A stretch of DNA of 64,000 nt from Methylobacterium variabile (GTDB lineage: Bacteria; Pseudomonadota; Alphaproteobacteria; Rhizobiales; Beijerinckiaceae): positions 1 through 64,000 of the forward strand of contig NZ_LABY01000184.1 in the NCBI RefSeq assembly GCF_001043975.1, read 5' to 3'. A program made the translations under genes and the position numbers. How positions within the stretch are numbered: position 1 is the first letter of the stretch; every line of letters starts with the position of its first letter. A model generated the notes under the pieces. It had not been told where the DNA came from. It saw nothing but the letters and a program-made list of their open reading frames with translations, and ran no database searches. Of this stretch, positions 8,807 to 15,710 are shown piece after piece.

Positions 8807-8846
8807 GAGCATTTTCCGTTCAGATAGAAATAGTCTCGCTTATGGC

Positions 8847-9413
8847 TCAGTCGGCATCATAGCCGGCTGCGGCGATGATGCGGCGGCACTCGCGCGGCTT
8901 GAAGCAGCGCAGGATGCGCTGGACCGCCCGATGCAGCGCCTCCTCGCTGCGGGCTGCCGCCTTGCGCAGCAGCGCCTTGATCTTGGCAAAGACCTGCTCG
9001 ATCGGATTGAAGTCCGGCGAGTAGGCGGGAACGTACAGGATCCGCGCTCCCACCGCCGCGACCGCCTCGCGTGCACCCGCCACCTTGTGGGCCTGCAGGT
9101 TGTCGAGGATCAGCGTGTCGCCCGGGCGCAAGGTCGGCGCCAAGTCCTGCTGCACGTAGGCTAGGAAGGCGGCTCCCGTCATGGCACCGCGACGGATGAG
9201 CGGCGCCACCAGCCCGTCACTGCGCAAGCCCAGCACCAGGGTGGTGCTCACCCGGGACCCGTGCGGCACCGCCATCCGGCAGCGTTGATCGTGGGGAGCC
9301 CGCCCGCGCAGGCGCGCCATCTTGGTCGTGACCCCGGTTTCATCCACGAACACCAACCGCTCCGGGTCCAGATCAAGTTGGTCCTCAAACCACGCCTCGC
9401 GGACTTCCTTCAC
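8847..9413 (-). CDS. IS630 transposase, DDE catalytic part (orfB)
   Basis: Second reading frame of the IS630 element, carrying the catalytic DDE domain. The motifs are VFVDETG (first Asp), TLILDNLQAHK (second Asp) and YSPDFNPIEQVFAKIK (Glu). The formal start at 9413 overlaps the end of orfA. The frame is open further upstream and encodes family-like sequence (KKTAHAAEQQLPDVKEVR) back to the A7 run at 9448-9454. It is therefore most likely made as a roughly 340-residue fusion by -1 frameshifting rather than alone. Confidence 0.88.
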   Translation of the reverse strand: MKEVREAWFEDQLDLDPERLVFVDETGVTTKMARLRGRAPHDQRCRMAVPHGSRVSTTLVLGLRSDGLVAPLIRRGAMTGAAFLAYVQQDLAPTLRPGDTLILDNLQAHKVAGAREAVAAVGARILYVPAYSPDFNPIEQVFAKIKALLRKAAARSEEALHRAVQRILRCFKPRECRRIIAAAGYDAD

Positions 9414-9865
9414 ATCCGGAAGCTGCTGCTCCGCAGCATGCGCCGTCTTTTTTTATATGTCAGGCCGTGACGCGTCAGCAGGCGGGTGATCGCACTGAGA
9501 GAGGTATTGATCCCACGCCGCGACAGACGCCCCTTCATCTCGGCTAGGGTCAGGTCGGGCGTCCGCGTGACTTGATCGAGGAGAACCGAAGCGTGCTCCT
9601 CGAGATCGGCCGAGCGACGGTCTCCTCCCATCGGGTCGGCCGCCAGCGAGCCCTGGCGGCTCAGCCGGGCCCGCCAGCGGCTGGCGCTCGCCGGGCTGAC
9701 GCCGAACCGCTCGGCGACTTGCGAGCAGGACAGGCCCTCCTCCAGCGCAGCGACAACGCGACGACGAAGATCAACGGACAGGGCGGCCGGCACGGCTCCT
9801 CCAACGCCACAGGCTTGATCACCAACAGATGACACATACGTAGAAGCGTCGCTGTTCTCAGCCAA
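9410..9865 (-). CDS. IS630 transposase, helix-turn-helix part (orfA)
   Basis: First frame of the IS630 transposase. It has an N-terminal DNA-binding region (CSQVAERFGVSPASASRWRA) followed by a linker and a second helix-turn-helix-like part (LSRRGINTSLSAITRLLTRHG). The frame terminates 18 residues after the slippery TATAAAAAAAG. A -1 slip there enters the orfB frame and continues with sequence typical of the family. The 0-frame product would be a short DNA-binding protein that could act as an inhibitor. Confidence 0.85.
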   Translation of the reverse strand: MAENSDASTYVSSVGDQACGVGGAVPAALSVDLRRRVVAALEEGLSCSQVAERFGVSPASASRWRARLSRQGSLAADPMGGDRRSADLEEHASVLLDQVTRTPDLTLAEMKGRLSRRGINTSLSAITRLLTRHGLTYKKRRRMLRSSSFRM

Positions 9866-9898
9866 GCGAAGCCGTTTCTACCTGAACGGCAAATGCTC

Positions 9899-10248
9899 TA
9901 GCAGATACCAGATTGCCGTCCGTTGGCCGCTCGGTTGGCGTCACTTGCGGCCCAGGCCTCCGTGCTCCGCTAAGGCCGTCTGACTGATCTAAGAAGCTGC
10001 GCCAATCCCCCCTGCCACCCATAGAACTCGCAGGCTCCAAGCGGCACTTCGTTATTCGACCTGTTCCCGGTGACGAGCCACTCCGCGGGAGCAGCAGGGA
10101 GCATGCCGGCAATCGACCGCCACAGAGTGCGACCTCTGCCTCGCTGGGTGATAACGGAAAAGCTGCGTGTCCCTTATTTAAGGCTGCCTACCTTAGCGCC
10201 GGTCTTATTTAAAAAAAGGCCTGGTTGCTTTAATAACGCTTATCGGCC
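9899..10248. promoter_or_regulatory. upstream region of the Fic gene with paired TTATTTAA boxes
   Basis: 350 bases without a gene. The part next to the Fic gene is AT-rich and contains CTTATTTAA twice, at 10173-10181 and 10204-10212. They are 31 bases apart, about three helical turns. The spacing suggests a pair of protein-binding sites or promoter elements for the Fic gene. The remainder shows nothing recognisable. Confidence 0.35.
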
Positions 10249-11442
10249 ATGGTTGGCGGCATGATTGACATCTCTCCCACCAACCGTCGGTTCGGCCGGT
10301 TCCTTGACACGTCTGTCGCCGGCGAGGTTGTCCGTGCTTTCGTGCCGCCGCCACTACCGCCCGAGCCGCCAATCGACGTACTCTCCCTCCTCGAGCGCCT
10401 GAGCGTCGCCGAACGAGCACTGGGACGGCTCGACGGGATCACCATGCTCCTGCCCCGCCAAGAACTGTTCCTTTACATGTACGTCCGGAAGGAGGCGGTT
10501 CTTTCGTCGCAGATCGAGGGTACGCAGTCGACGCTCTCGGACCTGCTCCGGTTCGAAACTGAAGCGCAGGCCGGCGAGCCGATCGATGACATCCGCGAAG
10601 TCTCTAACTACGTCGACGCGATGATGTTTGGGCTTGAGCGTCTTGAGGAACTGCCACTTTCGCTCCGGCTCATCCGTGAGATGCACGCCCGCCTCCTCCA
10701 AAGCGGGCGCGGCGGCACCAAGAGCCCAGGCGAGTTTCGGCGCTCGCAGAACTGGATCGGCGGCAGTCGACCGGGCAATGCCCTCTTCGTTCCGCCACCC
10801 GTCACGGAACTCGACGCGACGCTCGGCGCACTGGAAGCCTTCATGCACGAGAAACAGTCGAGGCTTCCCGCCTTGATAAAAGCTGGACTCCTCCACGTTC
10901 AGTTCGAGACGATACACCCGTTCCTTGATGGCAACGGCCGTATCGGCCGCCTCCTCGTAACGCTTTACCTCTGCGTACACGGCGTGCTGCAGAAGCCACT
11001 TCTCTACCTGAGCCTTTATCTCAAGACTCGGCGCACCGACTACTATCGCCTGTTGCAGGAGGTACGCGAGCACGGCTCCTGGGAGGCTTGGCTCGAGTTC
11101 TTCCTCGACGGTGTCGCCGAGACGGCCAATCAAGCCTTCGACGCAGCGAGGCGCATCGTTGATCTGTTCAAGCAGGACCGCGAGCTCATCACAGCCCAGA
11201 GCGAGCGAGCTGGCTCGGCGCTTCGGATTCACGACCTCATGCAGCAGAACCCGTATGTGACGAGCAATCAGCTCGTCGAAAAGACGGGGCTGTCCTCGCC
11301 GACGGTCAACGCGGCGCTCGCTGACCTCCAGCGGCTCGGCATCGTCGAAGAGGTGACCGGCCGCCGGCGCGGCCGAGTCTTCGGTTATCGCCGCTACCTC
11401 GCCATCCTTAGCGAAGGCACCGATCCGCTCCCAACCGCCTAA
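10249..11442 (+). CDS. Fic family protein with C-terminal winged helix
   Basis: Fic-domain enzyme, 397 residues, expected to transfer AMP (or another nucleotide part) onto target hydroxyl groups. The catalytic loop is canonical (HPFLDGNGRIGR, about residues 224-235). An inhibitory motif of the S-x-x-x-E-G type (SSQIEG) lies near residues 86-91, N-terminal to the Fic core. By the rules for this family it would be an auto-inhibited, class II enzyme. The C-terminal roughly 70 residues (NPYVTSNQLVEKTGLSSPTV) form a helix-turn-helix, so it may also bind DNA. The ATG at 10261 is an alternative start. No separate antitoxin gene is seen. Confidence 0.9.
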   Translation: MVGGMIDISPTNRRFGRFLDTSVAGEVVRAFVPPPLPPEPPIDVLSLLERLSVAERALGRLDGITMLLPRQELFLYMYVRKEAVLSSQIEGTQSTLSDLLRFETEAQAGEPIDDIREVSNYVDAMMFGLERLEELPLSLRLIREMHARLLQSGRGGTKSPGEFRRSQNWIGGSRPGNALFVPPPVTELDATLGALEAFMHEKQSRLPALIKAGLLHVQFETIHPFLDGNGRIGRLLVTLYLCVHGVLQKPLLYLSLYLKTRRTDYYRLLQEVREHGSWEAWLEFFLDGVAETANQAFDAARRIVDLFKQDRELITAQSERAGSALRIHDLMQQNPYVTSNQLVEKTGLSSPTVNAALADLQRLGIVEEVTGRRRGRVFGYRRYLAILSEGTDPLPTA

Positions 11443-11753
11443 TCAACGCCATCTAAGGCTCACGCCTTGCGTCTCCAAAGCGTCACTATGTTCGGCTTCC
11501 GCTGCTTTGCGTCGGCCCTGCGTGCGGCGGCAGGTTTCCTGCGGGGGCAGGGGAGGGGGGGCCGATGACGACAAGGGCGTCCGGCAATGCGCAAAGCCGA
11601 ACGAACCGAGGTGCGACTTCGACACTATGCGGGCGGTTCGGTCGGCGCCTTCGAAGGTTTGTGTGGGATGGATGCTCCTGCTTCACCGCGACATCGTCAC
11701 GGCCCTGCGTGCTACGGCAGGATATCTGCCGGGGCAGGGGAGGGTCCGGCAGT
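11443..11753. repeat. gap with two imperfect direct repeats of about 48 bp
   Basis: Units at 11511-11557 and 11696-11744 share GGCCCTGCGTGC, then CGGCAGG, a small palindromic centre, CTGC and GGGGCAGGGGAGGG. They are 185 bases apart. Each unit is internally palindromic around its centre (GGCAGGATATCTGCC in the second). They look like dispersed intergenic repeats rather than coding sequence. Confidence 0.45.
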
Positions 11754-11952
11754 GGCCGATTTTGTTGAAAAACTCGGATACGGCGCCTGCGGCCTCGTCT
11801 CATGCTCCAACTAGGAGGAAATCCATCTTCTGTTGGCGCTGAGAGTGTCCGCTTGCACACAGCAAAGCTGCCTCACATAGAAATTTCTTCTACGTGCGCT
11901 TTGTGTAGGGTGCTGCTTCTGCCGGCGCTGGAGTTTTTCAACACAATCGGCC
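11754..11952. mobile_element. 199-bp MITE-like element with 22-bp terminal inverted repeats
   Basis: GGCCGATTTTGTTGAAAAAC at 11754 onwards recurs in inverse at the right end (GAGTTTTTCAACACAATCGG to 11952), with one mismatch in 22 bases. The interior is non-coding and relatively AT-rich. The ends resemble insertion-sequence termini, so this is either an internally deleted IS or a MITE. No clear target duplication is visible. Confidence 0.5.
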
Positions 11953-12079
11953 CTTTGCAGACTCTCAACCGTCCCAGCCCAGAAGTCCGCTCAGTAGAGG
12001 GAAGCGGACCTGAAAACGGTGGCCACGACATCAGCATGTCGTGGCCCGTTATGCCGGGGAGCCATACGAGCGATTCGAC

Positions 12080-12265
12080 CTATCTCAGGCTGCCGGCGAA
12101 CCGCTCTGCTACACGTCCCGCCTTGGACGCCTCGCTCACCCAGTCACCGAAGGCTCGCACCTTCACCACCAGATAGACGCGCGAGGCGAAGCAGAGGGAG
12201 ATCACACCGGCATCGGCGTACCAGCGCGGCAGCAGGCACAAGAAGTCGCCCCGGTCCAGGGCCAC
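12080..12265 (-). pseudogene. C-terminal fragment of a LysR-type regulator
   Basis: About 60 codons resembling the end of the LysR substrate-binding domain (RGDFLCLLPRWYADAGVISL, then a region like the usual FVDWV helix). The DNA-binding domain and most of the effector domain are missing. It begins right beside the glutathione S-transferase stop on the same strand, suggesting an old deletion that joined the two. It is not functional as a regulator. Confidence 0.6.
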
Positions 12266-12267
12266 CG

Positions 12268-12903
12268 TTAGGTTCTGGGTACTTGCATGCCACGCTTGAC
12301 CGCCGGACGCTCGCCGACCAGCTCCAGCCAAGCATGCACTTTCGGCACCGCGCCCAACGTGTCCTCGAGCGGCTCCTGAAGGAACGTCGTGGTCGCCAGC
12401 GTCCAGGCGTAGCAGGCGATGTCGGCTATGGAGTAGTCCGCGCCCGCCAAGTAGGGTCCTTCACCGAGGCGCTTGTCCATCACGCGCAGCAGGCGGTCGG
12501 CCTCATCAGTGAACCGCTTGATGGCCAGCGGCGCCTTCTCGTCCGAGCGTACCGCGAAGAATCCGAGCTGGCCCAGCATCGGACCGAGTCCGCCGACCTG
12601 CCAGTGAAGCCACTCCAGGGCCTTGTACCGGGCTGGACCCGACGGCGCGAGAAAGCGTCCGGTCTTCTCTGCGAGGTAGGTGAGGATCGCGCCGCTCTCG
12701 AACACCGAGAGCGGACCGCCCTCCGCGCCGTCGTCGACGATGGCCGGGATCTTGTTGTTCGGCGAGACTCTCAGGAACTCGGGGGCGAACTGTTCGTCCT
12801 TGCCGATGTTCACCGGCACGACCGAGTACGGCAGACCGCACTCCTCCAGCATGATCGGGATCTTGCGGCCGTTCGGGGTCGACCAGGTGTAGAGCGTGAT
12901 CAT
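12268..12903 (-). CDS. glutathione S-transferase, YfcG/YghU-like
   Basis: 211 residues with an N-terminal thioredoxin-fold domain (MITLYTWSTPNGRKIPIMLEE, SPNNKIPAIVDD, FESGAILTYLAEK) and an all-helical C-terminal domain. The TPNGRK segment and the NxxGKDEQF region match the Nu-type YfcG/YghU group, which acts as a disulfide-bond oxidoreductase using glutathione. It is divergent from the Rrf2-type regulator gene across 129 bases holding two strong inverted repeats, so regulation by that protein is plausible. Confidence 0.88.
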   Translation of the reverse strand: MITLYTWSTPNGRKIPIMLEECGLPYSVVPVNIGKDEQFAPEFLRVSPNNKIPAIVDDGAEGGPLSVFESGAILTYLAEKTGRFLAPSGPARYKALEWLHWQVGGLGPMLGQLGFFAVRSDEKAPLAIKRFTDEADRLLRVMDKRLGEGPYLAGADYSIADIACYAWTLATTTFLQEPLEDTLGAVPKVHAWLELVGERPAVKRGMQVPRT

Positions 12904-12965
12904 GGCGGGTGCCTCGGTCAGGGTGGATTGGGTTGCTCCCTGAGGCCTGAACTAGGGCGGGCGGC

Positions 12966-12990
12966 GCCGGACCGAGCATCCCGGTCCGGC
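12966..12990. promoter_or_regulatory. 9-bp inverted repeat with 7-base spacer
   Basis: GCCGGACCG (12966-12974) and CGGTCCGGC (12982-12990) are perfect inverse copies separated by 7 bases. They lie between the GST and Rrf2 genes, on the GST promoter side. It could be an operator or a hairpin in the GST leader. The 7-base spacer equals that of the second palindrome at 13011-13037. Confidence 0.45.
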
Positions 12991-12995
12991 TCCAG

Positions 12996-13037
12996 TTGAC
13001 AGAGTCCCATCTCATGAAACATCATAAGTTTCATGAG
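12996..13037 (+). promoter_or_regulatory. Rrf2 promoter and overlapping operator candidate
   Basis: A consensus -35 box TTGACA (12996-13001) is followed, at 18-base spacing, by a weak -10 CATCAT (13020-13025). A perfect 10-bp inverted repeat, CTCATGAAAC and GTTTCATGAG with a 7-base spacer (13011-13037), covers the -10 box and the ATG at 13033. This is the expected geometry for autorepression by the encoded regulator. Transcription would begin near 13032, implying a leaderless or nearly leaderless message. Confidence 0.55.
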
Positions 13038-13497
13038 GCGAGATGGCAGATTGTCGGGCGTGCTGCACGTCCTCCTCCACATGGCGGAGGCCGACGGACC
13101 GGTGACGTCCGAGCGGCTGGCGCTGATGATGGGGACCAACCCGGTCGTGGTTCGCCGGACGATGGCAGGCCTGCGCGACCTGGGGCTCGTCACGTCCGGG
13201 AAGGGGCACGGCGGCGGCTGGGCCATCGCCTGCGATCTCGACCGGGTGACCCTGCACGACGTCTACGTCGCCTTGGGCTCGCCGGAGGTGTTCGCGATGG
13301 GGCACCGGAGCGAGGAGCCGATCTGCCTTGTCGAGCAGGCGGTCAACGCCGCCCTGGCGGGCGCTTTCCGGGATGCCGAGGCCCTGCTGCTCTCGCGTCT
13401 GGGTGACGTCACGCTGGCGCGTCTCAGCGCCGATTTCCATGCGCGCTTGGCCAAGCGCGGACCGTGCGGGCGGGAGGCCCCATCTGATGACGCATAG
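13033..13497 (+). CDS. Rrf2-family transcriptional regulator
   Basis: A 154-residue winged helix-turn-helix regulator (VTSERLALMMGTNPVVVRRT, then GLVTSGKGHGGGWAIACDL wing) of the Rrf2 group. It has only two cysteines, in AIACD and PICLVE, not the three-Cys cluster of IscR. An Fe-S cofactor is therefore doubtful; a redox-active Cys or a small-molecule ligand is more likely. The first ATG (13033) gives the family-typical N-terminus MRRDGRLSGVLHVL. It overlaps the methyltransferase gene by 11 bases and diverges from the GST gene. It probably controls both. Confidence 0.85.
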   Translation: MRRDGRLSGVLHVLLHMAEADGPVTSERLALMMGTNPVVVRRTMAGLRDLGLVTSGKGHGGGWAIACDLDRVTLHDVYVALGSPEVFAMGHRSEEPICLVEQAVNAALAGAFRDAEALLLSRLGDVTLARLSADFHARLAKRGPCGREAPSDDA

Positions 13498-14191
13498 CGC
13501 GCAGCCTGAACCGATGAACTTCGTGGCTGCCTTCTCGGACCCGGAGGCCGCCGCACGGTATGCCGACGGGCCACCCCGCTTCGTACCCGGCTTCGAGGCC
13601 CTGCACAGGATGACCGGCATCCTGCTGGCCGAGCACGCGCCGGCCGATGCGCGGGTGCTGGTGCTCGGAGCCGGAGGGGGAATGGAACTGCGGGCATTGG
13701 CCGAGGCGCATCCCGGCTGGACGTTCGTCGGCGTCGACCCGGCGGGGGAAATGCTCCGCCAGGCCGAACGCACGCTTGGGCCGCTGATGGACCGGGTGAC
13801 CCTCGTCGAGGGCTACATCGACGACGCGCCCGACGGTCCCTTCGACGCGGCGACCTGCTTGCTCACCCTCCACTTCCTCGCCCCGGAAGCGCGCGAGGAC
13901 ACCGTCCGGGCCATACACCGGCGCCTGAAGCCGGGCGCGCCGTTCGTGGCGGCGCACGGTAGCTTCCCGCAGGACGACAGCCGCTCGCGCTGGATCGCGC
14001 GGTACGAGGCCTATGCGGTCGCGTCCGGCGTCGACGGCGAGCAGGCAGCGAAAGCTCGGAGCGCCGTGCAGGCCCACCTGCACACCCTCGCGCCCGAAAC
14101 AGATGCCGCCGTGCTACGGGCGGGCGGCTTCCGAGATGTCGAACTCTTCTTCGCCGCCTTCACGTGGCGCGGATGGATCGGACGGGCGTAA
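13487..14191 (+). CDS. class I SAM-dependent methyltransferase
   Basis: 234 residues. Motif I (VLVLGAGGGMELRALAEAHP) and the following acidic post-I residue (FVGVDPAGEML) define the S-adenosylmethionine site. A later DAATCLLTLHFL matches motif IV. The substrate cannot be read from sequence. The family resembles small-molecule methyltransferases (ubiE/tRNA-methyltransferase-like fold). The start ATG at 13487 lies inside the end of the Rrf2 gene, so the two are translationally coupled and the enzyme is probably part of the regulated response. Confidence 0.82.
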   Translation: MTHSAQPEPMNFVAAFSDPEAAARYADGPPRFVPGFEALHRMTGILLAEHAPADARVLVLGAGGGMELRALAEAHPGWTFVGVDPAGEMLRQAERTLGPLMDRVTLVEGYIDDAPDGPFDAATCLLTLHFLAPEAREDTVRAIHRRLKPGAPFVAAHGSFPQDDSRSRWIARYEAYAVASGVDGEQAAKARSAVQAHLHTLAPETDAAVLRAGGFRDVELFFAAFTWRGWIGRA

Positions 14192-14228
14192 AGGCGCGCC
14201 GGCGCCCTGCCACGTCAGCGGGAGCGCG

Positions 14229-15134
14229 CTACGCCGTTCCGTTGCCGCCGGTGGCGCCGTAGACCTCGCCGGTGACATAGCTCGCCTCCTGGCTTGCCAG
14301 GAACACGTAGACCGGAGCAAGCTCCACCGGTTGGCCAGGCCGCCCGAGCGGCACCTCGGAGCCGAACTTCTCGACGTTCTCCTGCGGCTGGCCGCCCGAG
14401 GGTTGCAGGGCCGTCCAGAACGGGCCCGGCGCCACGGCGTTCACACGGATGCCCTTGGCGACTTGTTGCTTGGCCAGCGCCTTCGAGAACGCCACGATGC
14501 CGGCCTTCGTGGTTGCGTAGTCGACCAGGATCTGGGGCGGATGGTAGGCCACGACCGAGGCGGTGTTGATAATGGACGCGCCCGCCGGCATGTGCGGGAG
14601 CGCCGCCTTGGTGATCCAGAACATGGCGTAGAGGTTGGTCTTCAGCGTCCGGTCGAACTGCTCGTCGGTGATATCGCCGATGTCCTTCTGGTTGGTCTGC
14701 TTGCCGGCGTTGTTGACCAAGATATCGAGGCCGCCGAGATCGGCCACTGCCTTCCGGACGAGCGTCTCGCAGAACGCCTTGTCGGTGATGTCGCCGGGCA
14801 GGAGCACCGCCTTGCGGCCTTCGGCCTCGATCAGCTTGGCGACCTCCTGCGCGTCCGGCATCTCCTCCTCGACGAAGCTGAGCGCCACGTCGGCGCCCTC
14901 GCGCGCGAAGGCGATGGCGGCTGCGCGCCCGATCCCGGAATCGGCACCCGTCACCAGTGCCTTGCGGCCGGTCAGACGCCCGTGGCCCCTATAGCTGGTC
15001 TCGCCGTGGTCGGGCTTCGGGTGCATGGCCTGAGCGAGGCCCGGCGCCTCCTGCGGCTGTCGCTTGAACGGCGGCTGCGGGTACTGGGTACGGGGGTCCT
15101 GCATCGTCAGGCGCTGGTCCACGGCATCGGTCAT
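14229..15134 (-). CDS. SDR-family oxidoreductase, YghA-like
   Basis: 301 residues. After a roughly 45-residue polar extension (MTDAVDQRLTMQDPRTQYPQ) comes a classical short-chain dehydrogenase. It has the cofactor motif VTGADSGIGRAAAIAF, the NNAG motif (ILVNNAGKQ), the catalytic Ser in INTASVVAYH, YATTK for Tyr/Lys, and APGPFWTALQPSGG. This long-N-terminus type is common in stress-related NAD(P)-dependent dehydrogenases. The ATG at 15132-15134 is chosen because the open frame further upstream runs into a histidine-kinase remnant. The gene converges on the methyltransferase gene. Confidence 0.88.
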   Translation of the reverse strand: MTDAVDQRLTMQDPRTQYPQPPFKRQPQEAPGLAQAMHPKPDHGETSYRGHGRLTGRKALVTGADSGIGRAAAIAFAREGADVALSFVEEEMPDAQEVAKLIEAEGRKAVLLPGDITDKAFCETLVRKAVADLGGLDILVNNAGKQTNQKDIGDITDEQFDRTLKTNLYAMFWITKAALPHMPAGASIINTASVVAYHPPQILVDYATTKAGIVAFSKALAKQQVAKGIRVNAVAPGPFWTALQPSGGQPQENVEKFGSEVPLGRPGQPVELAPVYVFLASQEASYVTGEVYGATGGNGTA

Positions 15135-15304
15135 GAGGCTGTCCTTTGGCGCCGGCTTGCACCGGGTTGGCTCGCGACGCGTCGAGAGGAGGATGCCGTC
15201 CCGGGCCCTGGCAAGTCCCCGGCAGTACCGTAGGTTCCGGGACAACCGCGGACGAGGATCGAGAACCGGTCCCTCCGCCGTGACCAGAAGGAAGCCCCGG
15301 AGGC

Positions 15305-15600
15305 TAACAACCCTACCAAATCCCATGGGTCGAACGTCTGGCGGCGCGAGAAGGCGGTGGGTGAGCACCGCGGCACGCTTCGAGGCACCTTGCGCCGCGG
15401 TCATGTAGCGGTCGATGTCGGTCAGCCTTCCCTGAGTTATCCGGGTCTGCATCAGCTCCAGCGAGCCCGAGATGCCGGCGAGCAGGTTGTCGAAATCGTG
15501 CGCCAGGCCTCCGGTCAGCTGGCCGACGGTCTCCATCTTCTAGGCCTGCTGCAACTACTCTTCGAGGTGGGCGCGCTCCTCGGCGGCCTCTCTCAATGGT
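15305..15600 (-). pseudogene. histidine-kinase HisKA fragment
   Basis: A dimerisation/phosphoacceptor segment is readable (ETVGQLTGGLAHDFDNLLAG through AAVLTHRLLA). It then shifts frame into a stretch resembling the usual FSRRQT. Stops interrupt the frame upstream of it (around 15540-15560). Only the H box survives; the sensor and ATPase domains are missing. The frame continues by chance into the SDR gene, which creates a misleading 435-codon open frame. Confidence 0.6.
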
Positions 15601-15710
15601 CTGAGAAGAGCGTGCACGGGAGATTGTGTCCCCTAAATACGCGATGCTGGCCGCGCTTCCAGGCCGTCGAACGCGTCCACGCAAAACCTTGTCTGGTACG
15701 AATGCCGCCG

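Larger units (their letters stand above)
8807..9898 (-). mobile_element. complete IS630-family insertion sequence
   Basis: 1092 bp bounded by imperfect terminal inverted repeats (left GAGCATTTTCCGTTCAGATA; right end, read inwards, GAGCATTTGCCGTTCAGGTA). TA dinucleotides flank it at 8805-8806 and 9899-9900, the hallmark target duplication of IS630/Tc1/mariner elements. Inside are two overlapping transposase frames with a slippery A7 run. The element looks intact and potentially active. Confidence 0.9.

Noticed and set aside
14229-15536. 435-codon kinase-SDR fusion
   Set aside because: The kinase part is a broken fragment, followed by noise, before the SDR start at 15134.
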